Assembly: GCA_943704495.1 (NCBI GenBank)
Contig: CALSCR010000538.1
Location: 8,220 to 30,454, forward strand
DNA from: Pigoraptor chileana
Lineage: Eukaryota; Opisthokonta; Filasterea
DNA: 22,235 bases
Reading direction: 5' to 3'
Below, in pieces: positions 1 to 11,281 of the stretch. Position 1 is the stretch's first letter. Each line of letters starts with the position of its first letter. The notes below the pieces were generated by a model. That model saw nothing but the letters and a program-made list of their open reading frames with translations. It ran no database searches and was not told where the DNA came from. The position numbers and the translations under genes are program-made.

Positions 1-3
1 TTT

Positions 4-22
4 CCCCCCCCCCCCCCCCCCC
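4..22. repeat. Poly-C homopolymer at the window edge
   Basis: A run of 19 C residues lies three bases from the window start and is followed by a C/T-rich stretch. It probably marks a contig edge or hard-to-sequence tract, so indel errors nearby are plausible. It directly precedes the acceptor of the first gene fragment. Confidence 0.9.
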
Positions 23-51
23 TCCCCTTTTCACGTGGGTGCCACCGATAG

Positions 52-770
52 GTGTCTTCTGTCATCGATGTTATGCGGAGCGACTATGTCTATCTTGCTG
101 TGAGTGGATCTGTCTCCTTGTACTCGCTAATGACGGGTGTGCGCGTCAAAGTTGTATCCGTTGGGAAGCTCCCGCAGATGGCGCGCCTGGCCGTTTCGAG
201 GGACTGTGGGGCGCTGTTTGTGACATCGAAGGTACGTGCCGACTCATCCTCTGCGCCTGCTCTTGGATTTGCTCACCGCGTAAATGCATCATGCTGTGTG
301 CTCGTCTTATGGCAACTGTGTCTTTAGACCTCACATTTATCACTTTGCCCCTGTTGACTTTTCAAAATGTATGTATTGCGCAGACATCCTCCAACCTGTT
401 CACCGTTTTCTTCGCCGACGGCAATGGACCCACCCTCCGGCGGCGTATGTATCACACGCTTGCACCTGAAGAGAGAAAGAGAGGATGCCCCGCAGAGCTG
501 GCGATTCGCATGCCCCCACCCAAGAGCAATCCCCATGGACTCCACGAGGGATGGGCACCTGCTGGCACTGCGCAAAGGCACATTGCACGCATTGTAGGGG
601 ACATTATCGACGCGGCGCTGCTGCAGTCGTCGTCGTCATCATCAACGTCGAGAGAAAAGGGTGGGAAGAAGGGGGGCGGCAGAAACAGTCAGTCGTCCAC
701 GACGAGTAAGGCGTCCAAGGCGTCACGGAAAAGCAGGAGCAACGACGGGACTTTGCGTGGCGACGGCTGA
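52..770 (+). CDS. WD40-repeat-like protein, 3' fragment (two exons)
   Basis: The gene starts upstream of the window. Exon A is 52-231, preceded by an acceptor (caccgatag) and ended by the donor GTACGT. Exon B starts at 384 after attgcgcag, and the same frame runs to a TGA at 768-770. Exon A reads like two WD40 strands: SDYVYLAVSGSVSLYSLMTG, then a second strand with SRDCGALFVTSK. The order is weakly reminiscent of the N-terminal blades of the ribosome-biogenesis factor WDR75/Utp17, but this is recalled similarity only. In exon B the frame continuing from exon A gives SSNLFTVFFADG and ends in a Ser/Lys-rich tail. Another frame (about 400-597) contains the more WD-like RDGHLLALRKGTLHAL. The exact product and end are therefore unsure, and frameshifts from sequencing or decay are possible. 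It converges on the NDUFB2-like gene. Confidence 0.4.
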
Positions 771-1274
771 GAGCACGCGCGTCCATCGTGCATTCTGGAT
801 AGCCACAAATCAGCAACGGCATTGGGCGGCGTTTTCTCATGTGGAAAAGAAAAGCATTACAAATGGCTTTTTCGTGCTATCAATGGTGCGGTGGTGAATC
901 TTCATGCGACTCAATCGGGCACCATGACCCCGCACGCATGCACACACGACATACTGGATGGCTCTCTTGCAGTGCGCGACAGGGATCATGTCTTACTGTC
1001 TGGCTCGGTTTATACGCACTCAATATTGAAGTCACGTGAGAAACGACACATAAACAGTTATATACGCCGGGCATACAACAAACAGCGACATAGATGTTCG
1101 TGTGCAAGTGTTGTTGGATTTGCGAATCAGGCCAGAAGAAACAGCATCAGATATCCACAACGCATAACACAGACAGCCGACACACCCACACCCCGAATCA
1201 AGAATATCAAGACGCGACGCTGTTGTGCGGGTGCGGGGACACATATACGAAAAGCAATGCGAAGAGCATGCAAA
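771..1274. other. Gene-poor stretch between converging genes
   Basis: I see no supported gene. The stretch contains a TCACGTGA octamer at 1032-1039 and turns A/CA-rich on the + strand after about 1060. Short open frames at about 820-1040 could be a continuation of the WD40-like gene in other frames, but no splice structure links them convincingly. Confidence 0.5.
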
Positions 1275-2237
1275 CTACCGCAGATATAAACGAGATGGAT
1301 AAAAGCAGCAAAACGCAAATTCAAAGGTGAAATAAGAGTGAAAAGAACACAAAAACACACGCGCACACAACGCCACTAGAGCAGCACAACACACACACGA
1401 CAGCGTCGATAGGGACACTTTTTGGCATGTCCCGCAGGAGCATGTACAAATGAAATGAGTCCATGGATGATGGTTTGATTCAAATTCGCGCATTCCGTCT
1501 CGAGACTGGAGAGACGAGTGAGATGCGAACATCTCAGTGCTTTCCAGGCCCATGCTTATCGTCGTGGCTGCCGTGACCTCCCTCCCACGGATAGCGGAGA
1601 CCCTGATTGTTTTGGCGATGCCATACCCAGACCATACGAAAAAAGGGATGCAAAGAATGATCTTCAGTGGACGTGTGGCAACAAAACAACCGTGTAACAG
1701 CATACTATATGACGCATTATTACCACACACAATACACTCAAAGGATGATAATAATAAAGAACATATAATAAGAAACGAGAACTCGGGTCAGAATCTTAGA
1801 TCTTCTCATGCGATGTTGACCGTCGAAGAGCTGGGTTTAAGATTTAAAGAGCTCATCACACCCGTAAATAATCAATCATATAAATTACAGATAATAATAA
1901 TAATAAAAATAGAATAGGGCATGGACGAAGCGCATGGATGCAGAATGCAGAATAAGTATCTCAGGCATAATGCTCAGGTTCCGCAATCAATGGGGAAATA
2001 AGAGGACCACTTTACAACGTTTACAAAAATATAAATAAACCGATTTTGCCGCACACACAAACACAGACACACACACAGACACACACATAAATAAATACGA
2101 ATGGATGCAACTGTGGCTAGACGTACAAAAAGCACGGCGCCATCCTCCTTGAATCGGTAGAACACCCATGCCCACATGACGGCGCCCATGCCAGTGCCCG
2201 CAAAGCGAAGCACAGGCGATACACCACCGCCTGCCAT
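1275..2237 (-). CDS. Probable complex I small subunit, NDUFB2/AGGG-like (3' end uncertain)
   Basis: Exon 1 (2237 down to 2127) encodes 37 residues beginning MAGGGVSPVLRFAGTGMG, then AVMWAWVFYRFKEDGAVLF, and ends at a GTACGT donor in phase 0. Exon 2 starts at 1505 after ctctccag and reads SRDGMREFESNHHPWTHF in the same phase. The order Gly-rich start, a single W/F-rich membrane helix (xVMWxWVxYRxKxDG) and a short HPW motif is that of the small NDUFB2 (AGGG) accessory subunit of mitochondrial complex I, which crosses the inner membrane once. After HPWTHF the open frame runs to a stop at 1275, but that Cys-rich stretch looks non-coding. A GTACAT donor after base 1448 could instead lead to a short last exon that I could not place. 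The ATG at 2235-2237 follows a good acceptor at 2260-2261, so a 5' UTR intron is likely. Confidence 0.5.
2044..2092. repeat. CA-rich microsatellite in the NDUFB2-like intron
   Basis: Imperfect CACACA/CAGACA repeats on the + strand, so TG-rich on the coding strand, about 35 bases after the splice donor of the minus-strand gene. Confidence 0.7.
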
Positions 2238-2643
2238 ATCTGTAGTGTGCGCACAAGCTCTGTGAAGGAAGAAGGAAAGGCAAGACCACGCTATTGTGCC
2301 GCCCTTTCTTCTCTCATATACGTTTGATGCTTGATTGTTAGGGATCGCCGCATATTCGTATCGGTGGAAGCAGGGTGGACTACCCTGGACTCGTTGGTAA
2401 TGGCCGTAATTTTTAATTAGAAATGGAGTCCGCAAATTACCCATCAAAATGAAGGTCCGCTCACATTAATCAATGCGTCACGTGATACATCGAATCAAAC
2501 GAAATCTCGGCATAATCCCATTTCCCGACTGTTACAACAACCCATACCCGTCAGTTTTTCACACTCCTGATTCTGTTTATATATAGTTACGCTTAATATC
2601 CAAACTGCAGTCAAAGAGTCATAATTCGGCCACACACACACGC
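2238..2643 (-). promoter_or_regulatory. DCAF1 3' flank and probable promoter/5' UTR of the NDUFB2-like gene
   Basis: Only about 400 bp separate the DCAF1 stop from the next minus-strand start. On the minus strand there is a TATATATAAA stretch at about 2577-2587, a TCACGTGA octamer at 2478-2485, and a pyrimidine tract plus CAG acceptor at 2260-2261. This is consistent with a TATA-like promoter and a spliced 5' UTR. An open frame at 2274-2447 on the minus strand shows no recognisable protein. Confidence 0.35.
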
Positions 2644-5600
2644 TCAGAAGAAGGGAATGAACGAGTCGCTGTCGTTGTCGTCGGATTCGTCAGAATCGGA
2701 TATGAACGTGCCCCTGTACTGTCCCCCAAAGATCCCGTCGACGATTTCTTCATCCTCGTCCTCGGCATCACTACCATCACCGCTGTCGTCCTCTGCGCTT
2801 TCTGCCGCCACACCAACATCCCCGCTCTCAATAGATGCCCAATCAGCACTCGCAAGTTCAGCGTCACCGCCGTCCACGTCGCTGTCGCTGCTCGAGTGCG
2901 CCACCCCGGCTGCAAGAAGCCCGTCGACGTCCCCGGCGTCCGAATCATCGTCCGATTCCACGTCCGAATCGTCGTCGTCGTCGTCATCGCCCTCGTCGTC
3001 GTCATCGCCCTCGTCGAGATCGCTATCGTCGTCAGAGGGACGCTTCCTACCAACCTCGTACAGGCGGCAGGCCACCTGATCCATGTCGATTCGAATGGAC
3101 CCCGTCGAGTCGTTCTGATGCGAACACACGGCATGTGCAAGAAAGATTAGCAAGCCGCTCTTTCTATATAAATATAGGGCATGGTGCCCAGGACACTGAC
3201 CTGAGTCCTGATAGACATCTCAAGCACAGTTAACGCAACCATCACCACGACCAACAAAATAAAAATATCATCACACCAACACCCGTCAACACAAATACAC
3301 ACACACATACACACACACACCTCCACGACGGCGATGCGCGTGTCAGAGGGAGAGGGGCACAAATCGACAATTTTTTTCTCAAGGTCGATCGTCGCAATCG
3401 ACGAGTAATCCGACGCATCAAATGTGCGGAACGTAGAGCTGAAGGGATTTCGGGGGCGGTTGTGCAGCTCATCCTCATACTGCCGCACGACGCCGTAAAT
3501 GACATCGCCGCCGTCGTTGAAGACGATCTGTGACTGCTCGAGTGCGGGGACGGTGCGCAGAAGCTTGAATGTGCGAATGTCCCACACCTCAGAGTTGATG
3601 ACAACCTCGAGTCCGCTCGGATGGAATTTGCCAGAGTAGTAGTTGTTGAATTTGTCAAACTTGTGTATCTTGCGGCTGATGCGCGGATCCCACAGTATGC
3701 CGTCGCTGAGCACGAGGTCGTCCGTTGGGTTAAAGTATGCGCAGTTGTGCTTGTAATTGTTCGCATTCGCAGGGTCGCTCATTGTGCGCAACAGCTGCCC
3801 CGTGGCAGTGGAATAGATGCGTGTTGCCTCAGGAGACGTCCCCACCACAAGCTCATTGGAATTGCTGAACATTACAATCACATCGTCTTCAAACGACGCC
3901 TTTGGCGCTTCCATGTTTTCTGGAGATATGTTTTGCGTGTGCGTGTTTGTGTGTGTGCGTGTTTGTGTGTGTTTGTGTTTGTGTTGTGTTTGTGTGTTTG
4001 ATTCCCCGACCCAGTTGGTGCGCAAGTGGTTAAAAAGCGAGAGATGGAGAGAGAGAGAGAAGGACATTTCCGTAAATATACAATAGTGGAAAGACACAAA
4101 TACCGAAGCGCGTGCAAGGGGTGTATGACACAAAACAAAGCACAGCATTCAAACCGCAGACGCGATCCTTGAGACGGACTGTCTCTGCACCTACCGACGC
4201 TCCACAGGCACGAATGCACGGGGCCGTAGCTGGACGAGGTGAGCAAAAGCGATGCATCGATGGAAGGACGCACAGACCACACACTCCCGCTGTGGCAGGT
4301 CGCAGTGACAAGCTCCTCCGCAGTGTCTACAGAGAATATCTTGACCTCCCCAGAAAACGTCCCGAGGGCGATGCGGTTTCCGTCGCCAAGAAACGATGCG
4401 CACATAAACACGCTAAAGTCATCGCGGTACACACGAATTGGGCGAAAGCGGCTGTAAATGAATCGTCGCATTAGCCGCCGTCCGTTGGCACCGCCGTACG
4501 GTGGATGCGTCTGCGAGCGCTGCACACGCGACGCGATCGATGTTGGCGCGTTTTGGGGTCGAATTGGCTCGGGGCATCTGTGTTTGTTTGCGTGTGTGCG
4601 CGTGCAGGAACAGAAAGCGGGATACAACAAATGCGAAATGTGAAAAGGGAGACACAAAATATTTGTCATGTCATGCAAACTAAAGTGGAAATCTAGAGAA
4701 CATGCCTTGTCAACGCAGCTACGTTTCCTCAAATGAAAATGACCAAAGCAAGATCCCTTTCCCTCTAAACAAACAACAGAGAGCAATGGACAACCACACA
4801 CCTGTGGGGCTTCAGAAGCGAAAACGGCGGCAGGACAGCAACAGGATTCGCACAGTGCGTGTGCTGATCGCGCAAGTACTGCGTGACAATGACGTCCAGT
4901 GATTTTGGCGCGGTTGTCTCTCCAGGGACAAGCAAGCCTCTTGCGCCCGCCACGGGGGTCTGCTGGGACCCCGCAGCGCCTCCCACGCCCACGCCCGCAC
5001 CATTGTCCGCCCCGTGGTGGTGTGGCTGCTGCTGGTAGTTGTGGTGGTGGTGGTGATAGTGCAGGTGCTGCGACTGGCTTCCCGGCGCATGCTGCGACCG
5101 GGGCAGAGACGACGCCCCACTCCACTGCGATGCGTCGTTGTGGTCGCCCGCAGTGCCCAGGGTGCGCACCGTCATCGGCGTACGGAAGCGCATCGGCGTC
5201 GCCAGCGTCAGTGGCGTCATGGGCGGCACGTGACCCAAAGCCACGGCGGTGCCCGCCGTCGCCGTCGACGCTCCTCCAGATGGTACCGCTTGCACGGCCA
5301 ACTGATTGGCGACAGTCACGTGGCTCGTCGGGTCTCTCGGCTGCTCCCTGGGCGCGGGGGCGTGGAACAAGGGCTGCGACGGCATGTTGGATGGGTCGTG
5401 GACGGGAGGCTCTGGGGATGCCGCACGCTGGTGCTGATGCTGGTGCTGGTGCTGATCGTGGCTGCCTCGCTGCGACAGGCCGGTTACCCACGGCGTCGGC
5501 GGCGCTGAGTTCTGTGCATTGACCGAGGGTGTCTGATTCACCGCGCCACTCGGCGGTGCAGGGAGGACTGCCTGGAGGCCACTCACATCCGGGAGTTGGG

Positions 5601-8585
5601 CCTCCTTCTTCAGAGCGTCTGCGGCGCCCAACAGCCCCTTTGCGACGAGATGCGCGTGAATTAACCGCAGTAATTCGTCCTCGGGATACGACACGTTTGT
5701 TGTGCTCACAATCGCAGCCTTTTCAATTTTGCGGAGCGTGTGATCTGCGGCCTCGCTCGTGATGGCAACGCCTGCACGACCAGTGATTGACGCAATAAGG
5801 TCCATCGCGCTCGACCGAAACAGCTCGTGCCACGCCGCGCTGTCCGGAAGAAGTGGCTCCCGGGTGAGCTCCGACAGCGTGCCCGTCACCTGAAGCTTGC
5901 TCAGGATCTGCATGATGTTCGAATTGCGAGAGAGACCTGCAAGCGCCCTGCAAGCAAGCGCACGAATGGCGTCTGCCGCCTTCGCAGGGGTTCGCGTGTG
6001 CAGCAACTGCAACAATACCCGGATGCCGTTGTTAGCGCGCACATTTTCCCACACGTGCCACGTGACATCGTCTGACGACATCGGACCGCCACTTCCGCCG
6101 CCACTCAGCTGTCGAGACGCTCCCTGTGCAATGTTCCCAACCGCCCCATTCGCCGGGCGACGCACAGTCGGCGCACTCGGCGCACCCGGCGGGCCCTGTG
6201 GCCGCACCCCAATGGACGAAAGACGAGGGGGGCCCGTCCCGGATGTCCCAAACGCCGACGCCGCCGCACCCTGCCTGCACACCATCGTGCACAGCACCTG
6301 CAGAGCCGCCTTGCGCACTTCTGGGTCCTGGTGGGGTCGGCCCTCCGCCGCCGCAAGCACAACGGCCATGCCCGTTCTCTCCGATATGCCACCATCGATC
6401 TCCACCTGCGATGTCGTGATGGCAAGGTGCGTGCTGGGCAGGGCGGCGGCCACATGTATCGTCTCCAGTGCAAATTGAGCAATATCCGGCATTCTCCACA
6501 TGTCCGACGCCTCGACGAGTTGAAGCAAAAGCGGAATTGCGTCGTGCTTCAACAGCTGATCCGCGGGCCTCCAGCGAAGCGCCCGCACGTTTTGCTGCGT
6601 TGATGGGTAGAGCAGGGAAAAGTTATCGAGCACGGTCGCCATGTTCTCGGCGGTGCGGTCCGTGTCCAAGGTAGCAGCCTTGTACGCAGGAAGCGGCAGT
6701 GGGACGACCGCCCGCTGGTCTGCATTTGCGCGGCGTGCCTTTCTGCGCGTGGCAGTGTCGGCAAGCAGCTCAAGATGCATGCGTACGTACTGTCGCAATG
6801 CAAGACACGTGTGCATCATTATGGGCCGCGATGTGTGCGGAGTGTCGTCGCCGATGGGTTGCTCGGTCGATATGACGTTGATAAGCAAACGAAGGCCGTC
6901 TTTCTCGTCAAAGAGCTCGAGAATGGCGCGAAAGGAAAACGCAACGTTGAAAAAGAGGGCGGCGTTCTTGCGCGCCGAATCGTGCCCACACTCGATCCAC
7001 CACAGCGCCTGTTCCACAATATTCTGTGTCGTTGGATGCGGCAACAGACACACCTTCTCCATCACTGACGACAGCGACGCGAGCGCGTAAAAGCACAGCG
7101 CAACCGCACCCGCAACGTACGACAGCTTTGGAATCGCCAGAAGAAGTCGCACGCCTCCCCGGTCCACAAACTCCGACGCAAACTTCTTGTGCGCGAGCAA
7201 ACCGCACAAGAACCGAAGTGAATTGAACAGAAAAAACCGGTTGGAATTGCCAATGGTCAAGTAGTGCAGCGCCAGCTCCATTCCACCGCCTTCGAATATC
7301 GATGCCAGGGATTCCTGGTACTCGCCCACTTCGGCAAGGCATTGTATAAGATACAGAGGTTCGGCGTAACGGCGATCGTAACGGCGTCGGCTCTCGCGAA
7401 GCGACATACCAAGCTGTGTGGCGCCCAAGCTGCTCTCTGCTGCGAGCACACCCCGCGACCCTGCATGCCCACCACTGCCCCCACTGCCAGCGCCCCCACT
7501 GCCCGCACCATTGGCAGCACTAGACGGTGCCCGACCAGTCTGTTGCTGATATGGTTGTGGTTGTGTCTGCGATGCAGCTGCACCAAACTCCTCACCGGGA
7601 GGCACGAGTATGCCGGCGTCGGAAAGCGCTTCGTCGACGCCCGGCTTCAGTGTTGGAATCGCCACTCCTTTTGTGCGGTGTACGTACGCACGCATGCGAC
7701 CAAGAGCCAAAGAGACAAAGTCGGTCGAAACCAGTCTGTCGGCAACCTCTCGCTCGAGAAGTGCCGTTGAAAGAATGCCGGTTGCGTACGTGCGCATCGG
7801 CTGATCAGTCGCGTGGACGCACTCGACAATGCGGTCCAGCATGCGCTCCTGTAAAGTCACAAAAAAAGACATCACAGAGTGTAACATCAGCCTCAATGTC
7901 TTTGTCGGTTTATATTTGATCCCATCCACACGACACACACGACAATGATCATCACATTTTAAACATATCTTCGAAACACAATTAGTACAACAAGGGTGCA
8001 TATTCACTCACATCCTGCAACAGGATATCCGGATGTATTGTCGCAGAGAGGCCAAGAAGCGTTCTCATTGCAGCAGTGGCAACGCCCGCATCCCTACTGA
8101 ACGGCAGGTTTGTTGTTATTGAATCAACAAAGGACTCGCGATCCATCACAATGTTGCTCAATTGCCCAATGGGGTGATTCGTGCGCTCGTCTGCATAAGG
8201 ATCCACAACCAAATTTTGGTACGCATCCTCGGCTCGTTCCAAAATGTCGGAGATGCTGATGAAACGGACCATAAAACAGGCATCCCACCAGGATTGAAGG
8301 GGCCGTGTTAGTTAATTTGTCACTTTTCGACTGTTCAGAGGGAGGTGCTCCACTTGCACAACGCATGCATTCCTCCTGGCGTTGCGGAAAAATTCGCAAA
8401 CACACACACACACACACACGCAAGTGGCATAACAGTAAACAACAAAGAAGCAGAAATAAAACGTTCTCGCCGCATTAATCCACTCACACATTGAGTGCAT
8501 TGACTGTCGCATCGGTGGCTGTGTTGGACGATAGCTCTCCGAGGGCCAGGAGGATGGCACGTCGTTCGGACGGTTCGGTGTCCAT
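2644..8585 (-). CDS. DCAF1: DDB1- and CUL4-associated factor 1 (DCAF1/VprBP) homologue, six exons, complete
   Basis: Substrate receptor of the CUL4-DDB1 ubiquitin ligase, and in animals also of the EDVP ligase, acting mainly in the nucleus. CDS exons: 8585-8488, 8255-8012, 7848-4802, 4577-4195, 3919-3321, 3114-2644. All phases agree and give 1613 codons plus stop (human protein about 1507). The N-terminal armadillo-like half includes DQPMRTYATGIL (about residue 130), matching human DQPLRTYSTGLL. A LisH motif, PEDELLRLIHAHLVAKGL, lies at about 833-867. A low-complexity Q/H/G-rich linker follows, then HRCPEPIRPQ and the WD40 domain with YSRFRPIRVYRDD. Two WDxR motifs, LWDPR and VWDIR, are the DDB1-docking signature. 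The C-terminus after CRLYEVGR is a long Asp/Glu/Ser-rich tail, as in animal DCAF1. The start MDTEPSERR is the only ATG that fits the exon 1 donor phase. It shares a head-to-head promoter with TOM22. Confidence 0.95.
3289..3320. repeat. CA microsatellite at the DCAF1 intron 5 donor
   Basis: Imperfect (CA)n on the + strand. On the coding strand it is a GTGTGT tract that itself supplies the splice donor (exon ends GTGGAG, then gtgtgt). The donor is therefore embedded in a microsatellite. Confidence 0.75.
3936..4000. repeat. TG-rich tract before the DCAF1 intron 4 acceptor
   Basis: Imperfect TGTGTTTG repeats on the + strand, so CACAAACA-rich on the coding strand, ending about 15 bases from the acceptor of exon 5 (ctccag at 3920-3925). 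Confidence 0.75.
8399..8419. repeat. (AC)n microsatellite in DCAF1 intron 1
   Basis: A perfect AC dinucleotide run of about 20 bases on the + strand, TG on the coding strand, about 70 bases after the exon 1 donor. Confidence 0.85.
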
Positions 8586-9552
8586 GTTCTCAGTTCAGCG
8601 GCGGGATCACGCGTCCTGTTCTAATAGATGGTCGAACGCTCCGAAGAACGTAACAGCTACGGGTGCCGTGCCTCAGACGGGCAGCGACGCACGTGAGAAA
8701 CGCATAGATAGTGGTTGTGCTTTGTGGAAGCACACTGATAGTCTTGTGTTGGAGAAAACGATGCTCCTTGCCCTCACTATGGAGCGAACGCTAAGAGGGT
8801 CGAAGGGAACCAGCTCGTTGTCGATTTGCGGCAACACAGAGTAAAGTAACGGGATGTGAGAGCGGCATATAGTAACAGCCGCAATTACAGGGCAGTCGAT
8901 GTAAAACTCACACACAATCTGCAGCGACACGAAGCAAATGCACGCAATGGAGAGTATTTACATGCATTTACAGGCATCAGGGTGGGCGTTTGTTCAGTAA
9001 CTTTGCATCTCATCTAACTGCGATGAGAGTGCAGCGGCCAATAAGTTACTTTGTTGCACGCGGCTGTGAAACAATCGAGTAATCGGATTTTGAGAAATGG
9101 CGCCCAAAACAGAAACAGTGCGACACGTGAGCGAGACTGCGCCGCGCAGTTTAATTTGAAAAGGTGCCTAATATGTATTGAAATTACCACCCTATTTCAG
9201 ATTAATCTGGACCAGATGGGCATCCGCACGTGTGAAAGAGGCTATCACGTGACACATACGAGTGCTCACGTGATCATACCCGCAAAATTAAATTGACGAA
9301 TTCACCGAATTATTCCAAATTGCCGCATTTGTTTCAGATTGCTCTGCCAACAATTGCTCGCGGACATCGACAAACGCACGTGTGCTGTTCCTTGCAATCT
9401 ATGACGGTGTCTGCACTGAGCTTTTGTCACACTCTCAGCACACACCGCGAGACAACCAACAAAAACAGATGGGGGTTACAGTGCTTTTGCACACAACTAT
9501 ATGAGCTTGCGTCTTAGTTTTCGGTTCCAGATCGTGTGAAAGGTGGTGAAAA
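8586..9552. promoter_or_regulatory. Bidirectional intergenic promoter region DCAF1 / TOM22
   Basis: The 967 bp between the start codons of two divergent housekeeping genes hold no supported ORF; the open frames overlapping 8491-8930 are antisense or 5' UTR shadows. The TOM22-proximal half has five CACGTG E-boxes at 9124, 9227, 9246, 9267 and 9377. No clear TATA box is seen. A shared promoter driven by bHLH-type factors is inferred. Confidence 0.55.
9245..9273. promoter_or_regulatory. Paired palindromic E-boxes TCACGTGA
   Basis: Two perfect octamers, 9245-9252 and 9266-9273, lie 21 bp apart start to start, about two helical turns. TCACGTGA is the core bound by bHLH-zip factors of the MITF/TFE, USF and Cbf1 type. 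Binding here is inferred. Confidence 0.55.
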
Positions 9553-10785
9553 ATGGTGAACATTCACGAAGTCCACGAGTCGGAGGAGGCCTCTGCCCGT
9601 GCCGCTGCTCCGGAGACTAGTAAGGATCTCGTCATTAGTGACATTGCCGAAGACGACGACGAGTTTGAGGACGATGACGGCGAGGAGGACATTGAAGGAG
9701 AGGATGATGGCGACGACGATGAGGTGCGTTTGGATGTTTGTGCGTGTTGTGTTTTGGTTGCTTGGGTTGTGTGTGCGTGGATATGTGGATGTTTTCGTGT
9801 GTGTATGTGTTTCGTGACTTGAGTGGTTGGCGGCTTATATGTGCTCAACCCCGCAGTTTGAAATGCGCATGAATGGTTTCGTTATTCTATTTTCTCCATT
9901 GTCTGTACTTTCGGCTAGAGAGGACTGCCGCACAATATTTTGTTGCACAAATGAATTCATTTTGTGTGAAAACGTATTGTAAACGTTACGTGTCCCGCTC
10001 TTGATGATGCATCAATCGGTCAACTCGCCCATCCAACCTGCTGGTCCTTGCAGGATCTGTATGCCGACGAGTCCATTTTCGAGCGCATTGCGGCGTTGAA
10101 GGAGATTGTTCCCGAGGCACACCGCGACCGCATCTCAGTTGTTGCGTCTGTGGTTGCAGGTGCAACAAAGGGACTTCTCCGTTTTGGCGGAAAGACTGCG
10201 TGGGTTGTGACCACGTCTGTCCTTCTTCTTGTGCTTCCGCTTGGCATGGAGGTTGAGAAGGAACAGCAGCTTATTGCGTGGGAGAACGAGCAGAAGGCCG
10301 CTGTCCAGCAGCAGCGCCAGGTGCGTTCAGTTGTGCGATTTGCCGAAAGGCACTGCTATGTTCGATTGTGGTGTGTGTGTGTGTGTGTACATTTGTGTAC
10401 GCATGTGTGTATGTGTGTCCATGGGTGTGTGCATGTATGTGAATGTGCATGGTCAATATGTGTGGTGATTGCTGTATGTCACGTGATTCCACATTTGATG
10501 TTGTCGCCTTTTGGCCACGTGTGCACGATAATGACTTATGCACATCCCATCATCGCGGCCTAAAGCATGATTGGAATCAGAGGGCAATCTTGACTGTCGA
10601 GAGATGATTTGCCGACGTTAACCAATGTTTACAAATGTTCGCTGTTCCATGTCCGCATTATCGCATCGCTCTCAACGCAAACAACGCCGCACGTGGCTTT
10701 CGGTCGACACAAACAGATGCTCCAACCTGCGCTTTATGGCGGCCCCGTCGCAAACCCCCTTGGCCAGGTCGCAGGATCTCGATAG
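9553..10785 (+). CDS. TOMM22: Mitochondrial import receptor subunit TOM22, three exons, complete
   Basis: Central receptor and organiser of the TOM complex in the outer mitochondrial membrane, passing precursors from TOM20 to the TOM40 pore. Exons 9553-9723, 10054-10320 and 10717-10785 are all joined in phase 0 and give 168 residues (human 142). Residues 35-57 are an acidic stretch (DDDEFEDDDGEEDIEGEDD), the presequence-binding cytosolic patch. SIFERIAALKEIVPEAHR matches the conserved LxERxxxLxExxPxxxR segment. The tail-anchor helix is GGKTAWVVTTSVLLLVLPLG with the conserved Trp and Pro. A Glu/Gln-rich intermembrane-space tail follows, and the last exon reads LQPALYGGPVANPLGQ, like the LLGPN region of animal TOM22. 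The start has a good context (AAAAATGG). Both introns are TG-rich. Confidence 0.92.
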
Positions 10786-11281
10786 AGACCGCAACGGAAT
10801 GATTGGCGCAACATGTTCAAATGCCCCGATTTGGCCTCTTCAAGCCATGTTGTGTTGAAGTTTGTCCAAAAGCAAAATTTTGATTGGATATTCTTTTGTT
10901 GAAACTCGTCCGCACTGCGTCGCCGTGTTGTGTGCGTCGTGTGCGTGTGCGCGTACGTCCCCCCCTCTCTCCGCCCCACTTTGTATGTCTGCTATGCTCG
11001 CGTGCCGTGTACCCTTCTTTTTCGTTTTATATTCCCTTGCTTGCCTCGCTTGTCGTGTGCTCTACGCTGTTCTGGTCCAATCTCATTTGTGTGTTTTTTT
11101 GTTTTGTCTCTGATGCGATACGTCGCTTCACTTCCTTTTGTGCATATGATTTGTTGGCGTGAGCTGGAGTGTATGGCTAGAGCGGTCAACCAATTTTTGT
11201 ACAAAATTCAACCCATCTTCCACACACAAATAATTTGCGCCTCTTTTATTCTCATCCTTCTCTCTTCTTCTTCCAACCAAA
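10786..11281. other. Pyrimidine-rich intergenic stretch downstream of TOM22
   Basis: T/C-rich DNA on the + strand with no recognisable protein and no clear polyadenylation hexamer close to the TOM22 stop. It ends in a pyrimidine tract directly before the ATG at 11282. It may contain the TOM22 3' UTR and perhaps the leader of a weak downstream gene. Confidence 0.4.

Noticed and set aside
4812-7090. Many 60-200 codon ORFs on the + strand opposite DCAF1 exon 3
   Set aside because: They are antisense shadows of a long GC-rich coding exon. They show no splice logic or family motifs, whereas the minus strand gives a continuous conserved protein.
8491-8844. 117-codon + strand ORF over the DCAF1 start
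   Set aside because: It is antisense to DCAF1 exon 1 and its 5' UTR. The opposite strand gives the phase-correct start MDTEPSERR.
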